Source: an uncultured bacterium
GTDB lineage: Bacteria > Cloacimonadota > Cloacimonadia > Cloacimonadales > Cloacimonadaceae
DNA: 64,000 bases
Reading direction: 5' to 3'
NCBI GenBank assembly: GCA_938009275.1
Contig: CALLHY010000024.1
Span: 45,315 to 109,314, forward strand
Below the pieces are notes generated by a model. The model was not told the DNA's origin and ran no database searches. It saw only the letters and a list, made by a program, of their open reading frames with translations. This document shows positions 7,929-16,892 of the stretch, piece by piece (within the stretch, counting starts at the first letter, position 1; each line of letters begins with the position of its first letter). The translations under genes were made by a program, and so were the position numbers.

Positions 7929-9089
7929 TTAGTTTATTTTTTTAACCCTTTCCCAGCTAAATCCATCGCGGCCGAAGTGACCATAGCTGGCTGTAGGCAG
8001 ATATATGGGTTTCCTGAGGTCAAGGTAATCAATTATTCCTTTTACTGTCAAGTCAAAGTTCTTTGCTACTATTCTTTCTATCTCGGTATCGCTTTCTTTT
8101 CCGCTGCCGAAAGTGTCCACCATTAGGGATACTGGTCTTTCTTCGCCTATCACAAAGCTGAACTGGATAAGGCATTCGGCTGCCAATCCCGATGCTACAA
8201 TGCTCTTGGCGATGTGGCGAGCCATGTAAGCAGCGCTTCTATCTACCTTGGTTGCATCTTTGCCAGAGAAGGCACCACCACCGTGCTGAGCCCAACCGCC
8301 ATAGGTATCCACTATTATCTTGCGTCCGGTTAAGCCAGTATCTGCAGCAGGGCCGCCATCATGCCACAGACCCAGAGGATTGATGAGGATGTTACATTTC
8401 CTGGTTTCAAAAAAGCCTTTGCTTTCGTCTTCCATCTCTTGAATGCTGGCTTGGATAACCTGCTTATTTATTTTATCTTTCAGCTCTTCAAACTCCATGG
8501 GGCAGATATTGTTGTGATGAGTTGATATCACCAGGGTTTTTAAGTCCACAGCCTTGCGGCCAATGTAGTGCAACGATACCTGACTTTTGGCATCGGGCAT
8601 GAGGCAGGGAATGTCTCCGCTTTTTCGGGCTTTGGCAAGATTGATTAACAAGCGATGAGCAAGTTCGATGGGAATGGGCATCAGGCTTTTGGTTTGAGAG
8701 CAGGCATAGCCGAACATCAGTCCCTGATCACCCGCGCCGGTGTTCTCCATCAATGCTGTTTCCTGTTTGTGCAGGTAGTTATTAATCTCGCAATTGGTGT
8801 CGAAGCCTTTTCCTGGATTAACGTATCCTATGTTGCGGATAACTTCACGCACAATGGGTTCCACATCTATCTTTGCTGTAGATGATATCTCTCCGGCAAG
8901 CACAATCCTATCTTCAGTGGCAAGGGTTTCGCAGGCAACCTTGGAAAAGGGGTCTGCACTTAAGTAAGCATCTAATATCGCATCGGATATCTGGTCACAA
9001 ACCTTGTCGGGATGACCTTCTGAAACGGATTCGGAAGTGAAGATGTATCCGCTCCTATCCGGTTTTTCAAGTGCATGTAAAGCTGTCAT
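7929..9089 (-). CDS. metK: S-adenosylmethionine synthase
   Basis: The 386-aa enzyme makes S-adenosylmethionine from methionine and ATP. Family landmarks are FTSESVSEGHPDKVCDQISD (start), GAGDQGLMFGYA, the KTLVISTHHN strip, GGPAADTGLTGRKIIVDTYG and GGGAFSGKDATKVDRSAAY. The frame is open further up to an ATG at 9140. I place the start at ATG 9089 because TAGGAG stands 10 nt before it and the family N-terminus begins a few residues later. A terminator belonging to the upstream tRNA-Lys lies about 54 nt before this start, so the operon needs its own promoter there; none is obvious. No SAM riboswitch is visible. Confidence 0.96.
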   Translation of the reverse strand: MTALHALEKPDRSGYIFTSESVSEGHPDKVCDQISDAILDAYLSADPFSKVACETLATEDRIVLAGEISSTAKIDVEPIVREVIRNIGYVNPGKGFDTNCEINNYLHKQETALMENTGAGDQGLMFGYACSQTKSLMPIPIELAHRLLINLAKARKSGDIPCLMPDAKSQVSLHYIGRKAVDLKTLVISTHHNNICPMEFEELKDKINKQVIQASIQEMEDESKGFFETRKCNILINPLGLWHDGGPAADTGLTGRKIIVDTYGGWAQHGGGAFSGKDATKVDRSAAYMARHIAKSIVASGLAAECLIQFSFVIGEERPVSLMVDTFGSGKESDTEIERIVAKNFDLTVKGIIDYLDLRKPIYLPTASYGHFGRDGFSWERVKKIN

Positions 9090-9142
9090 TGTCTGTATTC
9101 TCCTAAATGTTACTGGGATTGGTAACACGCCTTTGTTCACAC

Positions 9143-9169
9143 AAAAAAAGCCGGCTGCTAAAGCCGGCT
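9143..9169 (-). terminator. Terminator after tRNA-Lys
   Basis: On the minus strand an 8-bp stem (AGCCGGCT twice, itself a palindrome) with a 5-nt loop is followed by seven T. It lies about 120 nt past the tRNA-Lys and ahead of metK. Confidence 0.85.
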
Positions 9170-9292
9170 AATAATATCAAACCGCACTTTAGCACATCTT
9201 TATAGCGGAGCAAAGGGCAAATTACCGCTGTTATCTATCTACCTGAAACTGTGTGGCAATACCAACACATTCTCAGGGCTTGCATTAAACGA

Positions 9293-9368
9293 TGGTACAT
9301 CTTCGGGGATTCGAACCCCGGACCCACTGATTAAGAGTCAGTTGCTCTACCAACTGAGCTAAAGATGC
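9293..9368 (-). tRNA. tRNA-Lys (anticodon CTT)
   Basis: The minus strand folds as a full cloverleaf: acceptor GCATCTT / AAGATGT, D arm GCTCAGTTGGTAGAGC, anticodon stem ACTGA/TCAGT around loop CTCTTAA (anticodon CTT), and T arm with GGTTCGAATCC. The 3' CCA is encoded (9293-9295). The first acceptor pair is a G-U wobble. Confidence 0.95.
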
Positions 9369-9442
9369 ACACAATCGAGGTCATGTTTTTTCAGGCAGGC
9401 CGAATGTCAAGAAAAAAGGCAATCTATACCTGGCTGGCTGCT

Positions 9443-10006
9443 TTAGTATTTATCTACAGCAGCGTCTAATTCCTTGAAAGCCTGAGAGGCTTTGAACTGG
9501 TTATACAAGGCTTCTTCGTTGCGAATGCTATTCACCAAAGATTTGTTTATCTGTTCCTTGGGTATCTTAATCTGTTGCCAGGTTTTGAATCTCTTGCCAC
9601 CGCGTTCTTGCACCACTCTGGTCTCAATTGTACCAGGCACGGTTCCTGAGAAGCGGGCAGAAGCTACTGCTTTTACAACGCTTTGGGACAGAGCAAGAAC
9701 CTGAGGATCATTTACTCCGGCTTCTTCTTCGTATGACTTGATAAGTCCATTCACGTGGATTTCTACATATTGAGCTGCTTCCAGCAGGGCATTGGCTTTA
9801 GCTGTGTTCATGGAAGCGGTTTCTGAGGCATTAAGGCCTTGTCCATAGGTGCAAACATAGGCTGCTTCAGGTTGGGAAGCCCACCATGCGGGACGATACA
9901 CCAGGTCACCATCGGCTTTGGGGACTTTCTTGTTGCCACCACAGGCAGCAATGAACAGGGCGATGCTTAGGATAAGCATTAATAGAGCTATTCTGCGTAG
10001 TTTCAT
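9443..10006 (-). CDS. LPP20-family lipoprotein
   Basis: The 187-aa product starts with a lipoprotein signal peptide (lipobox LFIAAC). The mature part has RPAWWASQPE and YVCTYGQGLNASETASMNTAKANALLEAAQ, the pattern of LPP20 / FlgP-like lipoproteins, in which a small alpha/beta domain follows a W-rich start. I choose ATG 10006 because GGAGG stands 5 nt upstream; the longer frame to 10042 would put extra residues before the signal peptide. The function of LPP20 proteins is not settled; they are outer-membrane or flagellum-associated in some species. The following tRNA-Lys is on the same strand. Confidence 0.75.
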   Translation of the reverse strand: MKLRRIALLMLILSIALFIAACGGNKKVPKADGDLVYRPAWWASQPEAAYVCTYGQGLNASETASMNTAKANALLEAAQYVEIHVNGLIKSYEEEAGVNDPQVLALSQSVVKAVASARFSGTVPGTIETRVVQERGGKRFKTWQQIKIPKEQINKSLVNSIRNEEALYNQFKASQAFKELDAAVDKY

Positions 10007-10144
10007 GTTTTCCTCCATAGGAAATATTATCTTTATTTGCATGTATAGAACAACAATGCGCCAAGCCTGTTCAGCCCTGCAATGGTGTCAAGACAATTGT
10101 AGAGCCACTCCTGCTATTTAGTTGCTATATTAAGTGGGGATGAT

Positions 10145-10462
10145 TTACTCAATAAAGCTGAATTCTCCCTCTTCCGGTTCCCAGGAATAGATGCTACGAT
10201 CAATGCTAATCTTGATTTTTACAGGATGTGTTTCGCCCTGGTACTCCACAGTGGCAATGCCATCGTAATAATCTTTGTCCAGCTTATTTACCTTAACTTC
10301 CAGCACCTTCAGCCCCTTCCCTGCATACTGAGGATCGGAATCCATTGATTGCTGCATGGATTTTTTTACTGTTCTGGCTACCTTTTGGTCCATCAGCCAA
10401 CAACTACTGAGAGCCAATAGCAAACCAATAGCCACACATAGGATTACTAGTTTTTTTGCCAT
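10145..10462 (-). CDS. Small lipoprotein of unknown function
   Basis: The 105-aa product has a lipoprotein signal (LLLALSSCW) and ATG 10462 has GGAG upstream. The mature ~85 residues are hydrophilic, with a strip KVLEVKVNKLDKDYYDGIA that looks like a small alpha/beta fold with two or three strands, as in many short periplasmic lipoproteins. I do not recognise a family. It lies between the ABC permease gene and the LPP20 gene on the same strand, 71 nt after the permease stop. Confidence 0.6.
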   Translation of the reverse strand: MAKKLVILCVAIGLLLALSSCWLMDQKVARTVKKSMQQSMDSDPQYAGKGLKVLEVKVNKLDKDYYDGIATVEYQGETHPVKIKISIDRSIYSWEPEEGEFSFIE

Positions 10463-10533
10463 AATATCTCCTCTATCTTAGCCGTGCTTTACGCACATAG
10501 TTCATCAATATCGCACACGAAAATAGTGTCCAT

Positions 10534-11463
10534 TTATTTCTTTAGCAACAGCCACATAAAGAAGGGACAACCAACAAATGCAGTTATAACCCCAACCGGC
10601 AATTCGATTGCCAGCAGATGCTTGGCAGCCATATCGCATGCCAACAAAAATATCGCCCCACTCCACGTCGAAACCACATATATACGCCTTTGTCCCGAAG
10701 GGATAAAAAACCTCACCACATGCGGTACAATAAGCCCCACAAATCCGATGATGCCAGCATAGGCAACGCTGATTCCAATTACAATGGAACTAAGTAGAAA
10801 TACCTCTTTACGCAAGGCCAGTACGTTAATCCCCAAGCTGCCTGCATAAACGTCACCGCTGCTAAGGATGTCCAGGGCAGTGGACTTAAAGAACAGATAC
10901 ACCATTATACCTGTCGAGATGCTTGCAAGTATCGAAAATGCAGTCCATTCTCCGGTGCTGAATATCCTGCCCAAATTGCCCATTAGAGTTCCCAGTATTA
11001 ATGCCGTGTCTTTCAGGTTCAGATACATCATCAGCGAGATACCAGCAGCGAAAAACATACCTGCAATAACTCCGGCAATAAGCAACCTGCTCTTATCGAA
11101 GCGTCCCTTCTGATGTGCTAATCTCCACACCAGTATCATGGTTAATCCTGCCCCTAGAAATCCACCCAGGGGCATAAAGACCACCATGCCGCTTATTCCA
11201 GCCAGGATGCTGCCAAATGCAGAACCTGACGACACTCCCAGGATATAAGGCTCTGCCAGCGGGTTTGCCAGCATAACCTGATAGATAGAGCCAATCCCTG
11301 CCAAAGCCATGCCTGTAAATAGCGTTAGCAGCAGGCGTGGTAGCCTTACCTGCGAAACAATATTCGCCCCCGGTGAATCGGAGAACAGATAAAAGGCAAT
11401 TAACCCAAAGCTGATCGCAATCCAGATTAGCAGTGCCAGTTTATTTTTCATCTTTCTCACCAT
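10534..11463 (-). CDS. FecCD/BtuC-family ABC transporter permease
   Basis: The 309-aa membrane protein has about nine hydrophobic segments. It carries the family signatures LPRLLLTLFTGMALAGIGSI, NPLAEPYILGVSSGSAFGS and GIIGFVGLIVPHVVRFFIPSGQR. Such permeases import B12, haem or iron-siderophore complexes across the inner membrane. The gene overlaps the binding-protein gene, starting at ATG 11463 or, less overlapping, ATG 11451. No ABC ATPase gene lies in the run, so the partner ATPase must be elsewhere. At 309 residues it is slightly shorter than the usual 330-350. Substrate cannot be assigned from sequence. Confidence 0.88.
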   Translation of the reverse strand: MVRKMKNKLALLIWIAISFGLIAFYLFSDSPGANIVSQVRLPRLLLTLFTGMALAGIGSIYQVMLANPLAEPYILGVSSGSAFGSILAGISGMVVFMPLGGFLGAGLTMILVWRLAHQKGRFDKSRLLIAGVIAGMFFAAGISLMMYLNLKDTALILGTLMGNLGRIFSTGEWTAFSILASISTGIMVYLFFKSTALDILSSGDVYAGSLGINVLALRKEVFLLSSIVIGISVAYAGIIGFVGLIVPHVVRFFIPSGQRRIYVVSTWSGAIFLLACDMAAKHLLAIELPVGVITAFVGCPFFMWLLLKK

Positions 11464-12283
11464 GGAAAAGCTTATACATAGCCCAAATGCCGTCTATACT
11501 GCGCGGGGTGGCACGCTGGATAATATCGGGACTGATGTCTTTTTCAAAGTAGATATTGCCATTTCGAATGGCGGGTATGTCTTGCCAACCCTTACGAGCC
11601 ATAATGTTTTGCAGGCTATCCTGAGAGTAGCAGATCATTATATCCGGCTTGGCTTTTATTACTGCCTCGGGATTCACACGTGCATAATCTCGCTCTAGAG
11701 TGGGGAAGATGTTATCACCTCCGGCAGTTTCAATAAGCTCGCCAACAAACGAAGCATCAGAAACGCTCATCAGGGGGTCACGATATATCTCCAGATACAC
11801 TTTTGGCTTAGCCTTGCCATCTGTTTCGGCCTTTACCTGGGCAAGTGATTGCTTCATATCCGCAACAAGATTAGCTGCTTGTTTGCTATTCCCGCTTATC
11901 TTACCCAAACGCAGGATTTCCTGAGATAATTCGCTAAGGCTCTTAGGATATATTACTTCAACTCTTATGCCCAGTTTTTTTAGCTGTGCTGCGCTTCCTT
12001 CTTGTTCCAGGGCACTAACAAAAACCATTTCTGGATTTAGGGCTATGATGGCTTCTACATCTATTGCACTAAAGCTTCCTACCTTGGCTTTGCTGGCCAA
12101 TGAGTGAGGGTAATCGCATTCATTGGTTACGGCCAGGATGTTATCTTCCGCACCAATGGCGCAGAGAATCTCGGCTAGTTCTGGAGAAAGAACTACATAA
12201 CCCCTGGGCTTGCCATTGCCACTCTGGCATGAGCCCAGAAGAGTAAAAATAACTACAAGTAGGACAAGCTTTGTATATTTCAC
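11441..12283 (-). CDS. Periplasmic binding lipoprotein, BtuF/FhuD-like
   Basis: The 280-aa product has a lipoprotein leader (LLGSCQSG). The fold is the TroA/BtuF type with a rigid helical backbone: LSPELAEILCAIGAEDNILAVTNECDYP at the start, then NPEMVFVSALEQE, and VYLEIYRDPLMSVSDASFVGELIETAGGDNIF. The NECDYP context is common in cobalamin- and corrinoid-type binding proteins, which hints at a cobamide substrate, but haem or siderophore remains possible. Stop and permease start overlap. A TTGACA hexamer on the minus strand at 12334-12339 is a candidate promoter element. Confidence 0.88.
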   Translation of the reverse strand: MKYTKLVLLVVIFTLLGSCQSGNGKPRGYVVLSPELAEILCAIGAEDNILAVTNECDYPHSLASKAKVGSFSAIDVEAIIALNPEMVFVSALEQEGSAAQLKKLGIRVEVIYPKSLSELSQEILRLGKISGNSKQAANLVADMKQSLAQVKAETDGKAKPKVYLEIYRDPLMSVSDASFVGELIETAGGDNIFPTLERDYARVNPEAVIKAKPDIMICYSQDSLQNIMARKGWQDIPAIRNGNIYFEKDISPDIIQRATPRSIDGIWAMYKLFHGEKDEK

Positions 12284-12906
12284 ATTTCCTCATATTAGAT
12301 GCGTTTGCTTCACTACTCGCAGGTGGGGCTATGATGTCAAGCACAAAAAGCGACTCACTTCCCCCCGTTGTTCAATCAAGGATTAGTTTTAGTTTGCTTA
12401 GAGCTGTTTCTCTTATCGGTACTGGTGTTGGAATTCATTGAGGAGCTATAGCATGCGCTTGTACAAATACATATTTAACCTAAACATCTCTTGTTCCCAG
12501 TCTCAAATTCCTATGGAACCTCCCCCTTGTCTCCCCATTGGAGAGTGGAGAGCTTTTGCCTAAAATCCTACACCCTGCCTATAGCTTAGCCTCATAACCT
12601 GCTTGTCACCGTCTTGTAACCGTCTCGTTTTATGAGACGGTGATGAGAGGGTCATGAGAGGGTCATGAGAGGGTCATGAGACGAAGCTATAGGAAAGCTA
12701 TAGTGAAGCTGTTGAAACGTCGTTATATTTCAGGAGTATTCGTGGATTATAGTTAGTGGCAGGAAAGCAGTGGAAAAATAATCCTGTTTCATGGGTAATC
12801 CGCTATCCTGCTAACCCGTCCCTGAAGCGGAGCATATAAGCAATTTGCATAACTAACGAATGAGCTTAGCTTTTGTACTGAATAAGTAAATAAGTATTGA
12901 GGGAAA
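12284..12906. other. Non-coding stretch holding the 11-bp repeat array
   Basis: No convincing gene on either strand. The right half is the repeat described at 12569-12722; the left half (12340-12568) is pyrimidine-rich on the plus strand with no recognisable motif. A divergent promoter region for the binding-protein gene (minus) and the DUF4287 gene (plus) must lie here. Confidence 0.6.
12569..12722. repeat. 11-bp-register inverted array, about 14 units
   Basis: Consecutive 11-mers in one register include cttgtcaccgt, cttgtaaccgt, ctcgttttatg, agacggtgatg, then agagggtcatg three times (12646-12678), agacgaagcta, taggaaagcta, tagtgaagctg. The two sides are complementary: cctatagctt (12578-12587) with aagctatagg (12684-12693), and ccgtctc (12620-12626) with gagacgg (12634-12640). 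The spacer between these pairs is 39 nt on the left and 50 nt on the right, a difference of exactly one unit. This looks like a hairpin whose right arm gained one unit. Confidence 0.85.
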
Positions 12907-13479
12907 ATGAGCGAGAAACGCATCGAAAAAGCCTGGGAAAGCATGAAGAATAATTTACAGGAGAAAACCGGCAAAGCCTTAAGCGAATGGATAGAGATTA
13001 TAAATAAGCAGCCCCTAACCCGAACCAGTGACAAGGTGAACTACCTGAAGAAAGAATATGGCTTGGGGCATGGCTATGCGGGCATGATTATCTATCAGGC
13101 AAAGCTTGAGGCAGAAGGCAGTGCCCCAAGTTTGGCTCAGTTAGTAGAGAAGCAGTATGCCAGTAAACCGGATATGAAGCCAATTTATGACAAACTGGTG
13201 AAAATAGTAAAGGGCTTTGGCACAGATGTGGAGATAAACCCCAAGCAATCGTATGTTAGCCTATGCGCCAATACTCAGTTTGCAATGCTTACTCCGGCCA
13301 CAAAAACCAGATTTGATGTGGGCATAAAGCTAAAAGATCAGGAACCCAAAGGTGTATTGGAGCTTTTGCCGAAACCGGGAATGTGCACTCACACCATAAA
13401 GCTTAGCAGGATTGAAGATATAAATCCCGAAGTTATCTCATGGCTAAAATTGGCATATAACAAGGCAAGCAAGAGATAA
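12907..13479 (+). CDS. DUF4287 / DUF5655 domain protein
   Basis: The 190-aa cytoplasmic protein has an N-terminal DUF4287-type helical domain (LSEWIEIINK ... NYLKKEYGLGHGYAGMIIYQ, ~residues 25-66). A C-terminal DUF5655-type domain (~95-190) carries FGTDVEINPKQSYVSL, QFAMLTPATKTRFDVGIKL and a final HTIKLSRIEDIN. Both domains are frequent in bacteria and have no established biochemical role; the GLGHGYA signature suggests a helix-hairpin nucleic-acid-binding shape, which is inference. ATG 12907 has GAGGG 7 nt upstream. It stands alone, just after the 11-bp repeat and before the TonB operon. Confidence 0.85.
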   Translation: MSEKRIEKAWESMKNNLQEKTGKALSEWIEIINKQPLTRTSDKVNYLKKEYGLGHGYAGMIIYQAKLEAEGSAPSLAQLVEKQYASKPDMKPIYDKLVKIVKGFGTDVEINPKQSYVSLCANTQFAMLTPATKTRFDVGIKLKDQEPKGVLELLPKPGMCTHTIKLSRIEDINPEVISWLKLAYNKASKR

Positions 13480-13597
13480 TAGCAAGCCCTTAGATAGCAA
13501 CTAGCAAAGGAAAAGCAGATTGTTAAGATCACTTTGCTTGACATAATTCTTGCATCTGTGAAATTGTCCTCAAAATCGATAACAAATGAGGTATGCA

Positions 13598-15916
13598 ATG
13601 AAGTTTCTCCTTGCTGTCTGTGTTGTTCTGCTTTCTTTACTGCCCCTTTCTGCTGCCACAATAAGTGGCTTCGTTACGCGTGCCGATAGTGCAGAACCTT
13701 TGCAATATGTTAATGTCCGCATTGCCGAAACCAAAGTAGGTATGCAGACAAACAAAAAAGGATATTATGTATTGAACGTCCAGGATGTGGGGGATTACAC
13801 ACTGGAATTCACGATGATATCGTACCAAACCCTGTCGCACCGTTTCAGCATCAGCGATGTGAATCAAAATGTTAGTTTCAACGCGGCCATGGACAAGAGT
13901 GCCATTGAAATGAGCACAGTAACGGTAACAGGGAAAAGCGAAGATGAGGGGCCAAGCATTCGCAATAGCCTAATTCGCCGGAACACACAAGAAATTCAGA
14001 GTGTGGTGTCGCCTATAGAAGCGGATGTGTTCAGGGCTGTGCTCACCCTGCCCGGGGTTGCCCCGATATCGGATTTCTCATCCGGTTTGTATGTTCGCGG
14101 GGGTTCACCAGACCAAAACCTGATTCTTTTGGATGATATTGATGTGTACAATCCGAATCACTTTGGTGGAGTATTCAGTACCTTTAACAGCGATGCTGTG
14201 GAGAGTATTGAGCTAATCAAAGGTGGCTATCCTGCCAAGTACGGTGGCAGATTGTCCAGCGTGCTGGACGTAATGAATCGACAGGGAAACCGCAACTATC
14301 ATCAGGGCACAGCGCGGCTTTCTGCCATATCCAGCAGTGCAACATTGGAAGGCCCAATCAGCATCGGTAATCAGCACGGTTCATATATGGGTTCTTTTAG
14401 GCGCACTTATCTGGAACTGGTGCAAAAGATGATTGATGACTTGCCCGATTATTATTTCTACGACGGACACTTTAAGGTTAACTGGGATGCCAGCTCTCGC
14501 GATAAGCTGTCTGCAAGTGCTTATTTTGGCAGAGATAAGCTTGCCTTTGACTTTGGGGCAACCTTGAATCTGGATTGGGGAAACAAAACCTTTACCACTC
14601 AATGGGTGCATATCTTCAATCCCAAGCTTTTCTCACAGTTTGTGTTTGCCGGCAGTGAGTTTACCAGCAATTTCTCGCAAGTTGCCGAAAGCGGTGATAC
14701 TACCTTCGAGCGAATCAATGGCATTCATGATCTTACCTGTAAGGCAAATCTTAGCTACAAGCCGGTGAATAATCATCAGTTAGATTTCGGTGCTGAGATA
14801 AAGGGCAATAGAACCTGGTTAAAGGCAAATACATCATATCAATACGATCCTAACAACTTGCCAGATGTGAATGTAAGCAGTGTAACTGCTTCTGCCTATG
14901 TTCAGGATGTGTGGGATATAAGTCCACTATGGACAGTTCAGCCAGGATTGCGCTTTTCGCTGTATCAAACCATTAAGAAAAACCTTGCCCAGATTCCTGA
15001 TGCCACCTATGCAAATCTGGAGCCGCGGATATCACTGCGCAGAAATCTTGACGTGGGAGAAAGTGTGTATGCCAATTTTGGCTTGTATCATCAGTATTTA
15101 ACTCTGATGACGATGGAGATCAGTACACCCTTTGATGTATGGTTCCCCTTGGATGGTAGTTTAGACCCGGGTCAGTCTCTGCATTACACTCTTGGCTACA
15201 AGCGACAGCTTAGCTCCAGCTTTGCATTCGACATTGAAGCATATTACAAGACATATAAAAACCTCCTGGAATACAATGTTGCCACGGACTATAGTTGGAA
15301 TAACCAAACTGGTACGCTTTCAGATGTATTCCATAAAGGCACCGGTTTTACTTACGGCACAGATATCATGTTGCGAAATGATTGGAAGGGTTTGGAAGGC
15401 TTTATCGGGCTAACCCTTAGCAAAACAAAACGCAAGATGGAAGACTTTAATCTGGATCCCATCACTCAGCAAGGGGCTGCATATTATCCTAAGTATGATC
15501 GTGACTATAGCTTGTCTATTGTGCAAACATTTAATCTAACCCAGGCAACAGGCAGGCAGGTTCTGGGAAGTGACTTCAAGATTGGGATAAACTTTACCTA
15601 CAACAGCGGACAACCGGGAACAAAGCCGGAACGAATATACTTCGACGGCGAGAGCTTTCAGCTAATCTATAGCTATAAAGACCGTATCCGCTTGCCGGAT
15701 TATATGCGGCTTGATCTTAGCACCAAGTATGAATGGGTGAAGAGCTGGGGTTCAATAGAGCCATACTTTGAGGTTATAAACGTGCTAAACCGCAAAAACG
15801 TTGGCTCGCGTGAATATACTCTGCTAATGAATGAAAGCGGTCAATTGGAACTAAAGAGCACCGATAGTGCCCAGTTCCCTCTATTACCCTTTATAGGAGT
15901 GAACGTAAAATGGTAA
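13598..15916 (+). CDS. TonB-dependent receptor with carboxypeptidase-regulatory N-terminal domain
   Basis: The product (772 aa from ATG 13598) has a signal peptide (FLLAVCVVLLSLLPLSAA) and a CarboxypepD_reg-like domain (TISGFVTRADSAEPLQYVNV, ~20-105). A plug domain follows (VSPIEADVFRAVLTLPGVAP ... YVRGGSPDQNLILLDDIDVYNP ... GGYPAKYGGRLSSVLDV, ~130-230), then a long beta-barrel. Such receptors import a ligand across the outer membrane with energy from TonB. I prefer ATG 13598 over ATG 13586 because the GAGG ribosome site (13588-13591) overlaps the earlier ATG and sits 6 nt before the later one. The following DUF4249 gene overlaps by 7 nt. A TTGACA lies at 13538. Confidence 0.92.
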   Translation: MKFLLAVCVVLLSLLPLSAATISGFVTRADSAEPLQYVNVRIAETKVGMQTNKKGYYVLNVQDVGDYTLEFTMISYQTLSHRFSISDVNQNVSFNAAMDKSAIEMSTVTVTGKSEDEGPSIRNSLIRRNTQEIQSVVSPIEADVFRAVLTLPGVAPISDFSSGLYVRGGSPDQNLILLDDIDVYNPNHFGGVFSTFNSDAVESIELIKGGYPAKYGGRLSSVLDVMNRQGNRNYHQGTARLSAISSSATLEGPISIGNQHGSYMGSFRRTYLELVQKMIDDLPDYYFYDGHFKVNWDASSRDKLSASAYFGRDKLAFDFGATLNLDWGNKTFTTQWVHIFNPKLFSQFVFAGSEFTSNFSQVAESGDTTFERINGIHDLTCKANLSYKPVNNHQLDFGAEIKGNRTWLKANTSYQYDPNNLPDVNVSSVTASAYVQDVWDISPLWTVQPGLRFSLYQTIKKNLAQIPDATYANLEPRISLRRNLDVGESVYANFGLYHQYLTLMTMEISTPFDVWFPLDGSLDPGQSLHYTLGYKRQLSSSFAFDIEAYYKTYKNLLEYNVATDYSWNNQTGTLSDVFHKGTGFTYGTDIMLRNDWKGLEGFIGLTLSKTKRKMEDFNLDPITQQGAAYYPKYDRDYSLSIVQTFNLTQATGRQVLGSDFKIGINFTYNSGQPGTKPERIYFDGESFQLIYSYKDRIRLPDYMRLDLSTKYEWVKSWGSIEPYFEVINVLNRKNVGSREYTLLMNESGQLELKSTDSAQFPLLPFIGVNVKW

Positions 15917-16842
15917 AACTGATAAAATACTTATTTCCGCTATTGCTGCTGCTAAGCTCGTCATGCTCTAAGTTTACTGCGCCGGAGCGTTTCACAGGGG
16001 ATGCCTATAGTCTGGCAGCACTGCTGATTGCCGGTGAGAGTATCGACGTGGATCACCCTGTATACATCACTCGTAGCGCAACCATAGAGACCTTTAATCC
16101 GAATAGTATCTTTGTGGATGATGCCTCAGTGATAATCAAGGACATTACGCCGGGTATCCCGCAAACCCAGTTCCCCTTGAGCTTTTTTATGGGAATGTAT
16201 GTTGATCCAGCAGCAAACCTTATTCAAGTAGAGCATACATACAGAATTGAGATTGTAGTACCAGGTAATCCACCTGTGAATATCAGTGCGGAAACAACAG
16301 TGCCCAAGCAAGGCATTTTGGTTCCAGACTACCTGAATAACAACGTTCAGGGTGAAGGATACAGCTTCACAGAAGAACCAATGAACATAATCAAGTTCAG
16401 TGATGTGGACAGGAAGTATCCATTGGCAATAAACACTGGAGATAACCAGGGTACATTTAACTTCATGGCTGAGATGTATTGCCTCGAGGAATTTAGCACC
16501 AACTTAGAGTTTACTACACCTGTGTTTGGATTTACTCATGCTGATGCGGAAATGGAAGACAGCTACAATGCCCCCGGCGAGAGCGTTAGACGCATAAAGT
16601 TTCTTGGAAGCTATGTGTCCAAGCCTCAGGATGGCATAGCAGGAAACCATTTGGTGGTAAAGGACTATCGTCAGGCCTTTGTGTTTTATGGCAAATACAG
16701 AATTACACTCTATTTAGCCGATGAAAACTACTACCGCTATTCTTACATGCCAGAAGGTTACTTCCATGGTGGTGTTAAAGGCGGTCTGGGGTATTTCGGC
16801 AGTGCAAGTGGTGGTGTGATGTATGCCAAAATAGTGAAATAA
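15910..16842 (+). CDS. DUF4249 lipoprotein, partner of the TonB receptor
   Basis: The 310-aa product has a lipoprotein leader (LFPLLLLLSSSCSK). The mature part matches the DUF4249 pattern: AALLIAGESIDVDHPVYITRS near the start, DDASVIIKD, a YRIEIVVPG strip, SAETTVPK, and a C-terminal YRYSYMPEGYFHGGV segment ending in a compact GYFGSASGG turn. In Bacteroidetes DUF4249 lipoproteins are encoded directly after TonB receptors of this kind and are thought to sit on the outer membrane surface as a lid or ligand-capture part. Here the start overlaps the receptor stop by 7 nt, supporting the same pairing. Ligand unknown. Confidence 0.85.
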   Translation: MVKLIKYLFPLLLLLSSSCSKFTAPERFTGDAYSLAALLIAGESIDVDHPVYITRSATIETFNPNSIFVDDASVIIKDITPGIPQTQFPLSFFMGMYVDPAANLIQVEHTYRIEIVVPGNPPVNISAETTVPKQGILVPDYLNNNVQGEGYSFTEEPMNIIKFSDVDRKYPLAINTGDNQGTFNFMAEMYCLEEFSTNLEFTTPVFGFTHADAEMEDSYNAPGESVRRIKFLGSYVSKPQDGIAGNHLVVKDYRQAFVFYGKYRITLYLADENYYRYSYMPEGYFHGGVKGGLGYFGSASGGVMYAKIVK

Positions 16843-16865
16843 GCATACTTGAATAAATGAAGCAG

Positions 16866-16892
16866 GGGCGTTAGCTGTGTCTAACGCCCTTT
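16866..16892 (+). terminator. Terminator after TonB/DUF4249 operon, overlapping the convergent gene end
   Basis: A 9-bp GC-rich stem (gggcgttag at 16866-16874 with ctaacgccc at 16881-16889, 6-nt loop) is followed by a T-rich tail. The stop codon of the convergent activator gene lies inside the stem, so on the minus strand the same hairpin may also end that transcript. Confidence 0.75.

Noticed and set aside
9087..9142. SAM riboswitch upstream of metK
   Set aside because: Only about 54 nt separate the start from the tRNA-Lys terminator and none of the SAM riboswitch core sequences is seen.
12569..12722. Repeat array taken as CRISPR or as origin iterons
   Set aside because: Units are 11 bp without spacers, so it is not CRISPR; no DnaA boxes, no rep or dnaA gene nearby to support an origin.
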